Notes: a model not told the origin generated them from the sequence alone. Positions 1 to 9,947 are shown, counted from the stretch's first letter. The stretch is DNA of 64,000 nt from Arthrobacter sp. NEB 688 (GCF_013201035.1 NZ_CP053707.1:2232001-2296000); one strand, 5' to 3'. Numbers and translations: made by a program.

Positions 1-251
1 TGCTCATCGACAAGCAGACCGGCGTCGCCGGCGACAAGATCCAGCTGCAGCCGCTGCTCCTCGTCGACGGTGGGACCGTCACGAGCGACGCCGCGAAGCT
101 CGCCAAGGTCACCGTGACGGCCGAGGTGGTCAAGGCCGCCAAGGGTCCGAAGATCGTCATCCTCAAGTACAAGAACAAGACCGGCTACCGGAAGCGCCAG
201 GGCCACCGCCAGCCGCTCACCCAGGTCAAGATCACCGCGATCGACGCCTGA
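1..251 (+). CDS. rplU: 50S ribosomal protein L21, 3' part only
   Basis: The 5' end lies outside the window; the visible frame begins at base 3 and ends with TGA at 249-251. The translated end is the lysine-rich C-terminal half of L21, with the family's [20 protein letters not shown] stretch followed by QPLTQVKI. L21 binds 23S rRNA in the large subunit next to L20. It is followed 37 bases later by rpmA (L27), the near-universal rplU-rpmA pair, and then obgE. Recognition is confident; only the start is missing. Confidence 0.97.
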   Translation, partial: LIDKQTGVAGDKIQLQPLLLVDGGTVTSDAAKLAKVTVTAEVVKAAKGPKIVILKYKNKTGYRKRQGHRQPLTQVKITAIDA

Positions 252-288
252 GCACCACGCTCGGACCTCACGGACAGGAACCACAGAC

Positions 289-555
289 ATGGCACACAAG
301 AAGGGTGCGTCCTCGACCCGCAACGGTCGTGACTCCAACCCCCAGTACCTGGGCGTCAAGCGCTACGGCGGCCAGGTCGTCAAGGCCGGCGAGATCATCG
401 TCCGCCAGCGCGGCACGCACTTCCACCCCGGTGACGGCGTCGGCCGTGGCGGCGACGACACGCTGTTCGCCCTCGTCCCGGGCGCGGTGACCTTCGGCAC
501 CAAGCGCGGCCGCAAGACCGTCAACATCACGCCGGTGGAGACCGTCGCGGTGTGA
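289..555 (+). CDS. rpmA: 50S ribosomal protein L27
   Basis: Eighty-eight residues beginning [20 protein letters not shown], the standard actinobacterial L27 N-terminus, with the family's [20 protein letters not shown] stretch in the middle. L27 sits at the peptidyl-transferase centre, where its N-terminal tail contacts the P-site tRNA end. There is no N-terminal extension, so none of the Firmicutes-type processing applies. ATG start follows a GGACAGGAA purine stretch. Second gene of the rplU-rpmA pair and separated from obgE by a strong hairpin. Confidence 0.98.
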   Translation: MAHKKGASSTRNGRDSNPQYLGVKRYGGQVVKAGEIIVRQRGTHFHPGDGVGRGGDDTLFALVPGAVTFGTKRGRKTVNITPVETVAV

Positions 556-595
556 CGCCTCGTCGGGCCACGAGCCCGGCACCACGCACCACCGT

Positions 596-625
596 GAGGG
601 GCGGGCCGCGATCGGCCCGCCCCTC
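596..625 (+). terminator. GC-rich hairpin between rpmA and obgE
   Basis: Perfect 12-bp stem (GAGGGGCGGGCC with GGCCCGCCCCTC) and a 6-base loop, starting 41 bases after the rpmA stop and ending 31 bases before obgE. There is no T-tract, so it may stop transcription only partly, setting ribosomal protein expression above that of Obg, or may just stabilise the rpmA mRNA end. Confidence 0.6.
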
Positions 626-656
626 ATCGCATCCCACAGTCAGGAGCCCCACCGCG

Positions 657-2180
657 ATGGCGACCTTCGTCGACCGCGTCGTCCTCCACGTCTCCGCCGG
701 CAACGGCGGGCACGGGGTGGCATCCGTCAAGCGCGAGAAGTTCAAGCCGCTCGGCGGTCCCGACGGCGGCAACGGCGGCCGGGGCGGGTCCGTGGTCATC
801 GCGGTCGACCCGCAGGCCACCACGCTCCTCGACTACCACCACACCCCGCACCGGCGCGCCGACAACGGCAAGCCGGGCGCCGGTGACGAGCGCAACGGCG
901 CCGACGGCGGCGACCTCGTGCTCAACGTCCCCGAGGGCACGGTCGTCAAGACCGCCGACGGGCAGGTGCTCGCCGACCTCGTCGGGTTCGACGCGACCTA
1001 CGTCGTGGCCCGCGGCGGCCGCGGGGGCCTGGGCAACAAGGCGCTGGCCAGCGCCCGCCGCAAGGCCCCGGGGTTCGCGCTGCTCGGCGAGCCGGGCGAT
1101 TCCCTCGACGTCGTGCTCGAGCTGAAGTCGCTCGCCGACGTCGCCCTCATCGGCTTCCCGAGCGCCGGCAAGTCCTCGCTCGTCTCCGTCGTCTCGGCCG
1201 CACGGCCGAAGATCGCCGACTACCCGTTCACGACGCTCGTGCCGAACCTCGGTGTCGTGACGGCCGGTTCGGCGCGCTACACGATCGCCGACGTGCCCGG
1301 GCTCATCCCCGGCGCGAGCGAGGGCAAGGGCCTCGGCCTGGAGTTCCTGCGCCACGTCGAGCGCTGCTCGGTGCTCGTCCACGTCGTCGACTGCGCCACC
1401 CTCGAGCCCAACCGCGACCCGATGACCGACCTCGACGTCATCGAGGCCGAGCTCGCCGCGTACGTCGCGGACGACAGCCTCGGCGGGCGCCCCCTGTCCG
1501 AGCGCACCCGCATCATCGTCCTCAACAAGGCCGACGTGCCCGAGGCCCGCGACCTCGCCGAGATGGTCAAGCCGATGCTCGAGGAGCGGGGGCTCGAGGT
1601 CTTCATCGTCTCGGCCGTCGCCCACACCGGGCTCAAGGAGCTGACCTTCGCCCTGGCCCGCCACGTCGCGCAGGCCCGCGCCGAGATCGAGGCGGCGGTC
1701 GTCGAGCGCCCGCGCGTCGTCATCCGGCCGACCGCCGTCGACGACAGCGGGTTCCACGTGCGCCGCGAGGAGACGCCCGAGGGCGAGGTCTTCCGCGTCC
1801 TCGGCGAGCGGCCGACGCGCTGGGTGCACCAGACCGACTTCTCCAACGACGAGGCCGTCGGCTACCTCGCCGACCGGCTCAGCCGCCTCGGCGTCGAGGA
1901 GGCGTTGCTCAAGGCCGGCGCCGTGTCCGGCTCGACCGTCCTCATCGGCGCGGTCGACGACTCCGTCGTCTTCGACTGGGAGCCGACGATGGCGAGCGGC
2001 GCCGAGCTGCTGGCCGGCCCCCGCGGCACCGACGTGCGCTTCGAGGACTCCGGCCGCAAGAGCCGCTCCGAGAAGCGCGACGAGTTCCACGGCCGCAAGG
2101 ACGCGCAGACCGCCGCCCGCGACGAGCTCGCGGCCGAGCGCCGCGCCGGCCACTGGGCGACCGCGCGCGAGGAGGACTGA
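657..2180 (+). CDS. obgE: GTPase Obg/CgtA (ribosome assembly)
   Basis: A 507-residue P-loop GTPase acting late in 50S maturation and in stress signalling. The N-terminus ([18 protein letters not shown]) begins the glycine-rich Obg fold (about residues 1-160). The G domain follows with G1 [10 protein letters not shown]3 [10 protein letters not shown] and G4 NKAD, and a C-terminal OCT domain with an acidic/basic tail completes the actinobacterial form. An in-frame start 105 bases upstream exists, but the Obg fold begins at the ATG chosen here, which has AGGAGC just before it. Five bases separate it from proB, so the two are probably co-transcribed. Confidence 0.97.
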   Translation: MATFVDRVVLHVSAGNGGHGVASVKREKFKPLGGPDGGNGGRGGSVVIAVDPQATTLLDYHHTPHRRADNGKPGAGDERNGADGGDLVLNVPEGTVVKTADGQVLADLVGFDATYVVARGGRGGLGNKALASARRKAPGFALLGEPGDSLDVVLELKSLADVALIGFPSAGKSSLVSVVSAARPKIADYPFTTLVPNLGVVTAGSARYTIADVPGLIPGASEGKGLGLEFLRHVERCSVLVHVVDCATLEPNRDPMTDLDVIEAELAAYVADDSLGGRPLSERTRIIVLNKADVPEARDLAEMVKPMLEERGLEVFIVSAVAHTGLKELTFALARHVAQARAEIEAAVVERPRVVIRPTAVDDSGFHVRREETPEGEVFRVLGERPTRWVHQTDFSNDEAVGYLADRLSRLGVEEALLKAGAVSGSTVLIGAVDDSVVFDWEPTMASGAELLAGPRGTDVRFEDSGRKSRSEKRDEFHGRKDAQTAARDELAAERRAGHWATAREED

Positions 2181-2185
2181 CGCCC

Positions 2186-3319
2186 GTGCCCGCCACCGCT
2201 GCCGCCGCCCTGCGTCGTGCCGTGGGGGCGGGCCGCCGGCTGGTCGTCAAGGTCGGCTCGTCGTCCCTGACGAGCGCCGACGGCGGCCGCCTCGACCTCG
2301 ACGCGCTCGGGGCCCTCGTCGACGTACTCGCCGGGCGGCGGGCGGCCGGGCACCAGGTGGTGCTCGTGTCGTCGGGCGCCATCGCCGCCGGCATCGGGCC
2401 GCTGGGGCTCGACCGGCGTCCCTCGGACCTCGCGACCCAGCAGGCCGCCGCGTCGGTCGGCCAGGGCGCGCTCGTCGCGGCCTACCAGGCGGCGTTCTCG
2501 CGGCACGGCCTGACGGTGGGGCAGGTCCTGCTCACCGCCGACGACACGACCCGGCGCAGCCACTACACCAACGCCCGGCGCACCCTCGAGCGGCTGCTCG
2601 AGCTCGGTATCGTCCCGATCGTCAACGAGAACGACACGGTCGCGACCCAGGAGATCCGCTTCGGCGACAACGACCGCCTGGCCGCGGTCGTCGCCGACCT
2701 CGTGGGCGCCGACGGGCTCGTGCTGCTCACCGACGTCGACAGCCTCTACGACGGCCCGCCCTCGAAGGGCGGCTCGCGGCGCGTCCCGCTCGTCGCGACC
2801 GACGCCGACCTCGAGGCCGTGACCATCGGCGGCACCGGCTCGGCCGTCGGCAGCGGCGGGATGGTGACCAAGGTCGAGGCCGCGGGCATCGCCGGCGCGG
2901 CGGGCATCCCGACCCTCCTGACCCGTCTCGTTGACGTCTCGTCCGCGCTCTCGGGCGCCGACGTGGGCACCGTCTTCGCGCCGGCCGCCGCGACCCGCGC
3001 CTCGCGCAAGCGCTGGCTGGCCCACGCCACCTCGGCCAAGGGGCGCCTGGTCATCGACGACGGCGCCGTCACGGCGGTGACCGAGCGGCGCACGTCGCTG
3101 CTGCCGGCCGGCATCACGGATGTCGTCGGCTCCTTCGCCGCGGGCGACCCCGTCGACGTCTGCGCGACCGACGGCCGGGTCATCGCCCGGGGGCTGGTCA
3201 CCTACGCCTCGACGGAGCTGCCGCGCCTGCTCGGCCGCTCGACGCGCGACCTGGCCCGCGAGCTCGGGCCGGGGTACGAGCGCGAGGTCGTCCACCGCGA
3301 CGACCTCGTCGTCCTCTGA
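2186..3319 (+). CDS. proB: Glutamate 5-kinase
   Basis: A 377-residue GTG-started protein catalysing ATP-dependent phosphorylation of glutamate, the first committed step of proline synthesis. It carries the amino-acid kinase fold (KVGSSSLT near residue 21, SSGAIAAG, IVNENDTV) and a C-terminal PUA domain, the long form of the enzyme. It is the kinase that proline normally feedback-inhibits. proA, its partner, lies 1.1 kb downstream in the same orientation, but pdxY is inserted on the opposite strand between them, so they cannot share one simple transcript without antisense overlap. Confidence 0.96.
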   Translation: MPATAAAALRRAVGAGRRLVVKVGSSSLTSADGGRLDLDALGALVDVLAGRRAAGHQVVLVSSGAIAAGIGPLGLDRRPSDLATQQAAASVGQGALVAAYQAAFSRHGLTVGQVLLTADDTTRRSHYTNARRTLERLLELGIVPIVNENDTVATQEIRFGDNDRLAAVVADLVGADGLVLLTDVDSLYDGPPSKGGSRRVPLVATDADLEAVTIGGTGSAVGSGGMVTKVEAAGIAGAAGIPTLLTRLVDVSSALSGADVGTVFAPAAATRASRKRWLAHATSAKGRLVIDDGAVTAVTERRTSLLPAGITDVVGSFAAGDPVDVCATDGRVIARGLVTYASTELPRLLGRSTRDLARELGPGYEREVVHRDDLVVL

Positions 3320-3349
3320 CCTCCCACGTCTGACCTCCCACGTCACACG

Positions 3350-3431
3350 CGTATCGGGTCACCCGATACGCCCGCGCCTCACCCCGGAACCGTTCCCGGG
3401 TGAGGCGCACCGGTATCGGGTCACCCGATAC
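3350..3431. repeat. Three adjacent palindromes between convergent proB and pdxY
   Basis: Two copies of the 19-bp palindrome GTATCGGGTCACCCGATAC (3351-3369 and 3413-3431) flank a 35-bp near-perfect palindrome whose outer arms are GCGCCTCACCC (3374-3384) and GGGTGAGGCGC (3398-3408). The whole block is nearly symmetrical. A 14-bp tandem duplication, TGACCTCCCACGTC twice, precedes it at 3317-3344 and includes the proB stop codon. There are no T-tracts. It may act as a two-way terminator or be a protein-binding or mobile palindromic repeat. Confidence 0.7.
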
Positions 3432-3474
3432 GCATGATGTCCGGATGCGTCGCGCGGCCGCGACGCGGGACGCG

Positions 3475-4338
3475 TCAGCCGATGCGCTCGACCTCGAACT
3501 GCATCCGCGGGTGCGCGATCTCCTCCTGGCTCTGGACGAGCTGGAGCTCGCGCCGGCCGGAGTCGAGGGTGCGCTGCAGCAGGTCGAACACCGACGAGAC
3601 GGTGCGCCCGAGGGCGACCCCGGCGTCGCCGGTCTCGAGCAGGTGCGCCGTGAACAGCGCCGCCGTCACGTCGCCCGAGCCGTTGGCCTTGAGCGGCAGG
3701 TGCGGGGTGCGGACGATCCACGCGCCGTCGTCGTGCACGGCGAGCATCTCGATGGTGTCCTGCGGCCGGTCGGGCCGCAGCACCGAGGTGACGAGCACCG
3801 TCGAGGGGCCCATCCCCCGCGCGGCCTCGACGGAGGCGAGCGTGGAGTCGAGGTCGCCCGGCTCGGTGTCGGTGAGGAACCCGAGCTCGAACTGGTTCGG
3901 GGTGATGAGGTCGGCCTGCGGGACGACCTTCTCGCGCAGCAGGACCGGGATGGCCGGGTGCACGAAGCAGCCCGACTTCGCGTTGCCCATGACCGGGTCG
4001 CAGGCGTAGATCGCCGAGGGGTTCGCGGCCTTGGTGCGGGCGACCGCGTCGAGGATGACCTCGCCGATCTGCTCGCCGCCCTGGTAGCCCGAGAGCACCG
4101 CGTCGACCTCGCCGAGGGCCTCGCGCTCCTCGATGCCGGTGACGACCTCGCGGACGTCCTCCGGCGGCATGAGCGGGCCGCGCCAGGCGCCGTACCCGGT
4201 GTGGTTCGAGAAGTGCACCGTGTGGACGGGCCACACCTCGACCCCGAGCCGCTGCAGGGGGAACACCGCCGCGGAGTTGCCGACGTGGCCGTACGCGACG
4301 GAGGACTGGATGGACAGGATCGTCGTCACGCCCACCAT
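3475..4338 (-). CDS. pdxY: Pyridoxal kinase, PdxY type
   Basis: Salvage kinase phosphorylating pyridoxal to pyridoxal 5'-phosphate, ribokinase fold, 287 residues. Visible family features are [20 protein letters not shown] at the N-terminus, YGAWRG, the GYQGG turn, CDPVMG, the ITPNQFE segment and the catalytic loop [16 protein letters not shown]. The ATG at 4338 is chosen; a GTG three codons in (4329) gives an N-terminus closer to most homologues and is equally plausible. It is convergent with proB and divergent from proA, with 66 bases between the two starts. Confidence 0.92.
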   Translation of the reverse strand: MVGVTTILSIQSSVAYGHVGNSAAVFPLQRLGVEVWPVHTVHFSNHTGYGAWRGPLMPPEDVREVVTGIEEREALGEVDAVLSGYQGGEQIGEVILDAVARTKAANPSAIYACDPVMGNAKSGCFVHPAIPVLLREKVVPQADLITPNQFELGFLTDTEPGDLDSTLASVEAARGMGPSTVLVTSVLRPDRPQDTIEMLAVHDDGAWIVRTPHLPLKANGSGDVTAALFTAHLLETGDAGVALGRTVSSVFDLLQRTLDSGRRELQLVQSQEEIAHPRMQFEVERIG

Positions 4339-4404
4339 CCTGTCACCGTCCCGACCCCCGGAAGTGCCGCGACCCCCGTCGGCGGCCGGGCCTACCCTTG
4401 GCGC

Positions 4405-5712
4405 ATGTCCGACCGCACCGCCACCGGGGCCGACCAGGGGCCCAGCGCCGCCGACGTCGAGCAGGTCCGGGTCCTCGCCGAGGCCGCCCGCACCGCCTCC
4501 CGCCGCCTCGCCCTGCTCTCGCGCGCCGAGAAGGACGCCGCCCTCCACGCGCTCGCCGACGCCCTCGACGCCGCGACCGACGAGGTCGTCGCCTCCAACG
4601 CGCGCGACCTCGCCCGCGGGCGCGAGCACGGGATGGCCGAGAGCCTCCAGGACCGGCTGCGCCTGGACCCCCCGCGCGTCGCGGCCGTCGCCCAGGCGCT
4701 GCGCGACATCGCCGCCCTGCCGGACCCCGTCGGCGAGGTCGTGCGCGGCTCGACCCTGGCCAACGGCCTGCAGATCCGCCAGGTCCGCGTGCCGATGGGT
4801 GTCGTCGGGATGATCTACGAGGCCCGGCCCAACGTCACCGTCGACGCCGCCGGCCTCGGGCTGAAGTCCGGCAACGCGGTCATCCTGCGCGGGGGCAGCG
4901 CCGCCGCCGAGACCAACCGGGCCACCGTCGCCGTCCTGCGCGCCGCGCTCGAGCGCCAGGGCCTGCCCGCCGACGCGGTCGCGCTCCTCGACGGCGGCCA
5001 CTCCGTCGTCACCGCGCTCATGACGGCCCGCGGGCTCGTCGACCTGCTCATCCCGCGCGGCGGCGCCGACCTCATCCAGGCCGTCGTCACCGGCTCGACC
5101 GTGCCCGTCATCGAGACCGGCATCGGCAACTGCCACGTCTACGTCGACGCGGCCGCCGACCTCGACAAGGCCCTGGCCATCACGGTCAACGCCAAGACGC
5201 ACCGCCCGAGCGTCTGCAACGCGGCCGAGTCGCTGCTCGTCCACCGCGCCGTCGCCGAGGCCTTCCTGCCCAAGGCGTTGGCCGCCCTCGCCGCCGAGGG
5301 CGTGGTGCTCCACACCGACGAGCGGGCCTCCACGAGCGCGCAGGCCGCCGGGGTCACCCACGACGCCGCCACCGACGAGCACTTCGCGACCGAGTTCCAC
5401 GGTCTCGAGATGTCCGTCGGCGTCGTCGACGACCTCGATGCCGCCCTCACGCACATCCGCCGCTTCGGCTCGGGCCACACCGAGGCCATCGTCACCGAGG
5501 ACCGCGGGGCCGCGCGCCGCTTCACCGCCGAGGTCGACGCCGCCGCGGTCATGGTCAACGCGAGCACCCGCTTCACCGACGGCGGCGAGTTCGGCTTCGG
5601 CGCCGAGATCGGCATCTCGACCCAGAAGCTCCACGCCCGCGGCCCGATGGCCCTGCCCGAGCTCACCTCGACGAAATGGGTCGTCGAGGGGGACGGTCAG
5701 GTCCGGGTCTGA
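4405..5712 (+). CDS. proA: Glutamate-5-semialdehyde dehydrogenase (gamma-glutamyl phosphate reductase)
   Basis: 435 residues of the aldehyde-dehydrogenase superfamily, the NADPH-dependent second step of proline synthesis. The catalytic cysteine lies in the family motif [17 protein letters not shown], and the N-terminal half has [20 protein letters not shown]. The C-terminus reads [20 protein letters not shown], standard for ProA. ATG start chosen because ProA homology begins shortly after it; a longer upstream frame is only the shadow of pdxY. Its last 16 bases overlap the end of the opposite-strand glycosyltransferase gene. Confidence 0.96.
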   Translation: MSDRTATGADQGPSAADVEQVRVLAEAARTASRRLALLSRAEKDAALHALADALDAATDEVVASNARDLARGREHGMAESLQDRLRLDPPRVAAVAQALRDIAALPDPVGEVVRGSTLANGLQIRQVRVPMGVVGMIYEARPNVTVDAAGLGLKSGNAVILRGGSAAAETNRATVAVLRAALERQGLPADAVALLDGGHSVVTALMTARGLVDLLIPRGGADLIQAVVTGSTVPVIETGIGNCHVYVDAAADLDKALAITVNAKTHRPSVCNAAESLLVHRAVAEAFLPKALAALAAEGVVLHTDERASTSAQAAGVTHDAATDEHFATEFHGLEMSVGVVDDLDAALTHIRRFGSGHTEAIVTEDRGAARRFTAEVDAAAVMVNASTRFTDGGEFGFGAEIGISTQKLHARGPMALPELTSTKWVVEGDGQVRV

Positions 5713-6698
5713 CCCGAGGCGGCCCGGGGGAGGGGCCGCTCCTCGTCGTGGTGCGCGACCTCCTGCTCGAGGCTGTCGTGCGCGACGAAGTACGCCGGCC
5801 GCGCCTGCAGGGCCGAGTACGTCCGGCCCACGTACTCGCCGAGGATGCCGACCGCGAGCAGCTGCACGGCGCCGACCGCCGAGACGATGACGACCGTCGA
5901 GGTCCAGCCGGGGAGGGTGTTGCCGAGCAGCATCGCGACGAGCGCGTAGACGAGGACGACGACCGCGGCGAGGCCGCCGAGCAGGCCGAGCCACGTCGCG
6001 AAGCGCAGCGGGGCGATGGAGAACCCGGTGACGGCGTCGACCGAGAGCCGGACCATCTTGGCCAGCGGGTACTTCGACTCGCCGGCCGCCCGCGGCGCGC
6101 GCCGGTAGCCCACCGAGGCGCTGGGGAAGCCGAGCGCCGGCACGACGAGGCGCAGGACCCGGTTGCCCTCGGGCAGGGCGTTGACGGCCTCGACGGTCGC
6201 GCGCGACATCAGCCGGAAGTCGCCGGCGTCGACGTGGGCGTCGACGTCGGACAGGGCGCGGATGGAGCGGTAGAAGGCCCGGGCGGTGAGGCGCTTGAAG
6301 GCGGTGTCGCTCGAGCGGTCCTCGCGCACGCCGTAGACGACGTCGACGCCCTCGGCGCGTGCGACCCGGAGCATCTCGCCGATGGTCTCCGGCGGGTCCT
6401 GGAGGTCGGCGTCGATCGTCACGACGTAGTCGCCGCGGGCGAGGACGAGCCCGGCCGAGATCGCGGCCTGGTGGCCCGCGTTGGCGCGCAGCCGCACGAC
6501 CCGCAGCTGCGGCCACTCGCGGCGCAGGCGCTGGAGGAGCACCGGGGTCGCGTCGCCGGAGCCGTCGTCGACGCAGAGCACCTCGTAGGGGACCCCCCAG
6601 GACTCGGCGAGCGGGCGCAGCCGGTCGACGAAGAGGGGCAGCACCTCCTGCTCGTCGTACATCGGCACGACGACCGTGAGCACGGGGGACTCCGACAT
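5697..6698 (-). CDS. Family 2 glycosyltransferase, polyprenyl-phosphate type
   Basis: 333 residues. The N-terminal GT-A domain has [13 protein letters not shown], the nucleotide-binding VDDGSGDAT and the metal-binding DADLQDPP. Two C-terminal hydrophobic helices (around residues 230-255 and 265-290) anchor it, as in DPM1/GtrB-type enzymes that move a sugar from a nucleotide donor to a lipid phosphate at the inner face of the membrane. The substrate cannot be read from sequence. A good -10 element on the minus strand (TACCCT, 6711-6706) sits so close to the ATG that the message is probably leaderless. No partner flippase is adjacent. Confidence 0.88.
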   Translation of the reverse strand: MSESPVLTVVVPMYDEQEVLPLFVDRLRPLAESWGVPYEVLCVDDGSGDATPVLLQRLRREWPQLRVVRLRANAGHQAAISAGLVLARGDYVVTIDADLQDPPETIGEMLRVARAEGVDVVYGVREDRSSDTAFKRLTARAFYRSIRALSDVDAHVDAGDFRLMSRATVEAVNALPEGNRVLRLVVPALGFPSASVGYRRAPRAAGESKYPLAKMVRLSVDAVTGFSIAPLRFATWLGLLGGLAAVVVLVYALVAMLLGNTLPGWTSTVVIVSAVGAVQLLAVGILGEYVGRTYSALQARPAYFVAHDSLEQEVAHHDEERPLPRAASGQTRT

Positions 6699-7272
6699 GC
6701 CCCTCAGGGTAGAGGCCGCACCCGTGACGGGGCTGTGCCTCGCCGTGATCCGCCTGTGCCCGCCGCGGGGATGGCGGAGGGCCCCCGAGCATGAGATTCG
6801 GGGGCCCTTCGCCGGCGGACGTGCCGCCGGTCGGACTCGAGCCGGTCAGTCCCCACGGTGAACCGCACAGAGGTGCCACGCGACGGTGGCGCCGTCCCCG
6901 AGGGGACGGTCTTCGACTCCGGGCCGTCGGCCGCAGCACCCGCGCCGTCGCGCGCGGCATCCGTCCCCCGAGAGGTCCGGATGTTCCGACCCGGGCGGAC
7001 CCGGACCGGGAACGGCGTGCCGTTATCCGATCGACCCACCCCCGGGACGACCTCGGTCCGTCGTGCCGTGCGGCCTTCCGGACCTCCGTCGCCGAGGGGG
7101 CGTGCGACTGTTCTAGTCCCCGGAGCGGTCCGTGTGCAACCGCTCCGGGCCGGATTCGTCACCCGTCCCACCCGCGGGCCCCGTCGTCCACAGGTGGTGG
7201 TGCGGGGAGGGCCGGTCGTGCACAGGCCTGTGGACGAAATCCGTGGACAACGGGGGCGGTAGGCTGTGCCCC
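6699..7272. other. 574-base intergenic region with hairpins and DnaA-box-like sites
   Basis: No convincing gene was found. It holds an 11-bp hairpin (AGGGCCCCCGA / TCGGGGGCCCT, 6778-6808), a 7-bp hairpin (6812-6830), a 10-bp hairpin (7119-7149) and the palindrome CACAGGCCTGTG (7221-7232). Nonamers near the DnaA box TTGTCCACA occur at 7184-7192, 7229-7237 and 7242-7250, just ahead of the small membrane gene. The first hairpin looks like a terminator but no gene ends near it on either strand, so an unrecognised small RNA is possible. Confidence 0.5.
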
Positions 7273-7527
7273 ATGTCGAGCACCACGTTCCTGATCGCCG
7301 CCGAGGAAGCCCACCGCGAGCTGCCCATCCCGCCGTGGATGATCGGGATCATCGCGCTCCTGGCCTTCGCGTTCCTCCTCGGGGTCACGTGGTCCTTCCG
7401 CGGCACCCACAACAAGTACGCCCGTCCCGAGTACGGCGACGGCACCCCCGCCGGCAGCCGCACCGCGACCGGTGACGCCGGCGCGCACGAGGACTCGCAC
7501 TGGCCCGAGCACCCGGGGCACCACTGA
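7273..7527 (+). CDS. Small single-pass membrane protein
   Basis: 84 residues with one strong transmembrane helix ([19 protein letters not shown], about residues 25-43), a short N-terminal segment and a hydrophilic His- and Gly-rich tail. No catalytic motif. A small membrane protein at this place, just ahead of nadD, is common in actinobacterial genomes, but its function is not known to me. The ATG is used because the frame upstream has no compelling content. nadD starts 11 bases after its stop, so it probably heads the nadD-rsfS-phosphatase operon. Confidence 0.75.
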   Translation: MSSTTFLIAAEEAHRELPIPPWMIGIIALLAFAFLLGVTWSFRGTHNKYARPEYGDGTPAGSRTATGDAGAHEDSHWPEHPGHH

Positions 7528-7538
7528 GCGACCGGCCG

Positions 7539-8123
7539 GTGCGCCTCGGGGTGATGGGCGGCACGTTCGACCCCGTCCACCACGGCCACCTCGTCGCCGC
7601 CTCCGAGGCCCAGGCCCTGCTGGGGCTCGACGAGGTCGTCTTCGTCCCGACCGGCCAGCCGTGGCAGAAGGACGAGCGCGAGGTCTCGCCCGCCGAGCAC
7701 CGCTACCTCATGACGGTCGTCGCGACCGCCTCCAACCCCCGCTTCACCGTCTCCCGCGTCGACGTCGACCGCGAGGGACCCACCTACACCGTCGACACCC
7801 TGCGCGACCTGCGGGCCCAACGACCCGACGCCGAGCTGTTCTTCATCACCGGCGCCGACGCCCTGGCCCAGATCCTGTCGTGGAAGGACGCGGACGAGCT
7901 CTTCGAGCTCGCCCACTTCGTCGGCGTGACGCGCCCCGGGTACGTCCTCAGCGAGCTGGGGCTGCCGGGGGAGCGCGTCACCCTCCAGGAGGTGCCCGCC
8001 ATGGCCATCTCCTCCACGGACTGCCGCGAGCGGGTCCGGGCCGGGGAACCGGTCTGGTACCTCGTCCCCGACGGCGTCGTCCAGTACATCAGCAAGCACC
8101 ACCTCTACCGAGGAGCACCGTGA
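7539..8123 (+). CDS. nadD: Nicotinate-nucleotide adenylyltransferase
   Basis: 194 residues; transfers AMP from ATP to nicotinate mononucleotide in NAD synthesis. Nucleotidyltransferase signatures are clear: [12 protein letters not shown] at residues 7-18 and ISSTDCRER near residue 160. GTG start, immediately at the beginning of the fold (MRLGVMGG). It overlaps rsfS by the GTGA tetranucleotide, indicating translational coupling. The nadD-rsfS-phosphatase series is the standard bacterial neighbourhood. Confidence 0.96.
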   Translation: MRLGVMGGTFDPVHHGHLVAASEAQALLGLDEVVFVPTGQPWQKDEREVSPAEHRYLMTVVATASNPRFTVSRVDVDREGPTYTVDTLRDLRAQRPDAELFFITGADALAQILSWKDADELFELAHFVGVTRPGYVLSELGLPGERVTLQEVPAMAISSTDCRERVRAGEPVWYLVPDGVVQYISKHHLYRGAP

Positions 8124-8500
8124 CCGCGTCCGACCGTTCGCTCGAGCTCGCCAGGGCGGCCGCCACCGCGGCCTCCGACAAGCTCGCGACCACCATCTCC
8201 GGCATCGACGTCTCGGAGCAGCTCGCGCTGACCGACGTCTTCGTCATCGTCTCCGCCGAGTCCGAGCGGCAGGTCGGCTCGATCGTCGACGAGGTCGAGG
8301 ACGTCCTGCGCGAGCGGGGCGTCAAGCCGATCCGCCGCGAGGGCCAGCGCGAGGGCCGCTGGGTCCTCATCGACTTCGGCGACATCGTCGTCCACGTCCA
8401 GCACGACGAGGAGCGCGAGTTCTACGAGCTCGAGCGCCTCTGGCGCGACTGCCCGGCCCTCGACCTCGGTGTCGTCGGCACCGAGCAGGGCGGGCGGTGA
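8120..8500 (+). CDS. rsfS: Ribosomal silencing factor RsfS
   Basis: 126 residues of the RsfS/Iojap family, which binds L14 on the 50S subunit and blocks subunit joining when nutrients are scarce. Family core visible: [18 protein letters not shown], then [19 protein letters not shown] and a C-terminal FYELERLW. Starts at a GTG inside the nadD stop (GTGA) and in turn overlaps the downstream phosphatase gene by GTGA, giving three genes in a row coupled by overlaps. Confidence 0.96.
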   Translation: MTASDRSLELARAAATAASDKLATTISGIDVSEQLALTDVFVIVSAESERQVGSIVDEVEDVLRERGVKPIRREGQREGRWVLIDFGDIVVHVQHDEEREFYELERLWRDCPALDLGVVGTEQGGR

Positions 8501-9156
8501 GCCCGGACGGGCTCGGTCCGCGTCGGCTCGTCGTGCTGCGGCACGGCGAGACGACGCACAACGCCGCCGGCATCTGGCAGGGGCAGCTCGACAGTCCCCT
8601 CTCCGAGCTCGGCGAGCAGCAGGCCGCGGCCGTGGGTCCCGCCCTCGCGTCGCTGCGACCCTCGCGGGTGGTCACCTCCGACCTCCAGCGCGCCCGGCGC
8701 ACCGGTGAGAGCGTCGCGCGCGCCTGCGGGGTCCCGCTCGTCGAGGACGCCCGCTTCCGGGAGATCCACGCCGGCGCGTGGCAGGGGCTGACCAACGCCC
8801 AGGTGACCGAGCGCTGGCCGGACGAGCGCGCGGCCGTGCTGCGCGGCGAGGACGTCCCGCGCGGCGGCGACGGCGAGTCGATGGCCGACGTCGTCACGCG
8901 CGTCGGGGAGGGCCTGCAGGCCCTCGTCGGCTCGATGGCGGCGGGGGAGTGCGTCGTCGTCTCCACCCACGGCGCCGCCGGCCGGGCGGCCGTCGCGTGG
9001 CTGCTCGGGCTCGAGCAGGAGCTCGCGTGGCGGGTGCTCGGGTCCCTCGGCAACTGCCACTGGGCCGAGCTCGTCGAGGGCCGTCAGGGCTGGCGGCTGC
9101 AGGCCTGGAACGCCTCCTCGGGGGCCCCGTCACGCCCCGGGACCTCGCCTCCGTGA
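8497..9156 (+). CDS. Histidine phosphatase family protein (phosphoglycerate-mutase-like)
   Basis: 219 residues. The catalytic histidine lies in VVLRHGETTHNAAGIWQG near residue 15; the second arginine/histidine cluster is VTSDLQRARRT, the acid/base glutamate lies in FREIHAGAWQGL and the second histidine in VVSTHGAAGR. All four elements of a branch-1 histidine phosphatase are present. Substrate unknown; neighbours of rsfS in this position are often annotated as broad-specificity phosphatases. GTG start overlapping the rsfS stop. Confidence 0.9.
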   Translation: MSPDGLGPRRLVVLRHGETTHNAAGIWQGQLDSPLSELGEQQAAAVGPALASLRPSRVVTSDLQRARRTGESVARACGVPLVEDARFREIHAGAWQGLTNAQVTERWPDERAAVLRGEDVPRGGDGESMADVVTRVGEGLQALVGSMAAGECVVVSTHGAAGRAAVAWLLGLEQELAWRVLGSLGNCHWAELVEGRQGWRLQAWNASSGAPSRPGTSPP

Positions 9157-9223
9157 GGCCGATTTGGGAGTGGGGCACCGCGTCTGTAAACTTCACGACG
9201 CCCCCTCGGGGGAACACCCACTC

Positions 9224-9299
<76 letters not shown>

Positions 9300-9479
9300 G
9301 TGGAACCAGGACGGGCCGGCGACATGCCGGCCCGTTCCTGCGTCTCCGGGGGGTGCGTCGGCGGGGCCCGTCGCGTCCCGGCTCCGCGCGACCTGCGGTG
9401 GTCCGCGTGCGACCGCACCCGCAGCCGCGCAGGTCGCCCGCAGGACACCGGGCGTTCGCCAGGGCCGAACGCGCTTGTC

Positions 9480-9508
9480 TTGACACGTTCAGGAAAAGTC
9501 GGCAGGGT
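9480..9508 (+). promoter_or_regulatory. furA promoter
   Basis: A perfect -35 TTGACA (9480-9485), a 17-base spacer and CAGGGT (9503-9508) as -10, close to actinobacterial TAGGGT. Transcription would begin only a few bases from the furA ATG at 9516, so the message would be leaderless or nearly so. No clear inverted repeat for FurA was found by eye. Confidence 0.65.
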
Positions 9509-9515
9509 GGCGGGC

Positions 9516-9947
9516 ATGGCAGCCGACGTGGACCTCCCCGGCCTGCTCCGCGATGCGGGGCTGCGGGTCACCCGGCCGCGGCTCGAGGTCCTCGCCGCCG
9601 TCCACGCCCACCCGCACGCCGACACCGGCAGCATCCTGCGGGCCGTGCGCGGGCCGCTGCCCGCCGTGTCGCACCAGGCCGTCTACGACTCGCTCCACGC
9701 GCTGACGCAGGCCCGGCTCGTCCGCGCCTTCCAGCCCGCCGGCTCCGTCGCCCGCTACGAGGCCCGCGTCGGCGACAACCACCACCACGTCGTCTGCCGC
9801 ACCTGCGGCGCCGTCGCCGACGTCGACTGCGCCGTGGGGGAGGCCCCCTGCCTCAGCGCCGCCGACGACCACGGCTTCGCGATCGACGAGGCCGAGGTCG
9901 TCTACTGGGGCACCTGCCCCGACTGCGCCGCGGCCCGGCCCGCCTGA
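9516..9947 (+). CDS. furA: Fur-family transcriptional repressor, FurA type
   Basis: 143 residues with an N-terminal winged helix ([16 protein letters not shown], then [14 protein letters not shown] as the recognition helix) and a C-terminal metal/dimer domain with [11 protein letters not shown] and a terminal CPDC pair, giving two CxxC zinc motifs. It lies 67 bases upstream of katG in the same direction, which is the mycobacterial and streptomycete furA-katG arrangement; there FurA represses katG until oxidation or metal loss releases it. ATG start; the upstream frame runs into the tRNA gene and is not coding. Confidence 0.92.
   Translation: MAADVDLPGLLRDAGLRVTRPRLEVLAAVHAHPHADTGSILRAVRGPLPAVSHQAVYDSLHALTQARLVRAFQPAGSVARYEARVGDNHHHVVCRTCGAVADVDCAVGEAPCLSAADDHGFAIDEAEVVYWGTCPDCAAARPA

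Noticed and set aside
6805-6875. Degenerate tRNA on the minus strand (a CTCGAGT loop next to GGCGGCA)
   Set aside because: The would-be T-stem does not pair and no anticodon or D-arm can be built.
3475-6960. A 1,161-codon minus-strand open frame spanning pdxY, proA antisense and the glycosyltransferase region
   Set aside because: Only its 3' end is pdxY; the rest is low-complexity Arg/Gly/Ala translation opposite proA and out of frame with the glycosyltransferase, an artefact of high GC.
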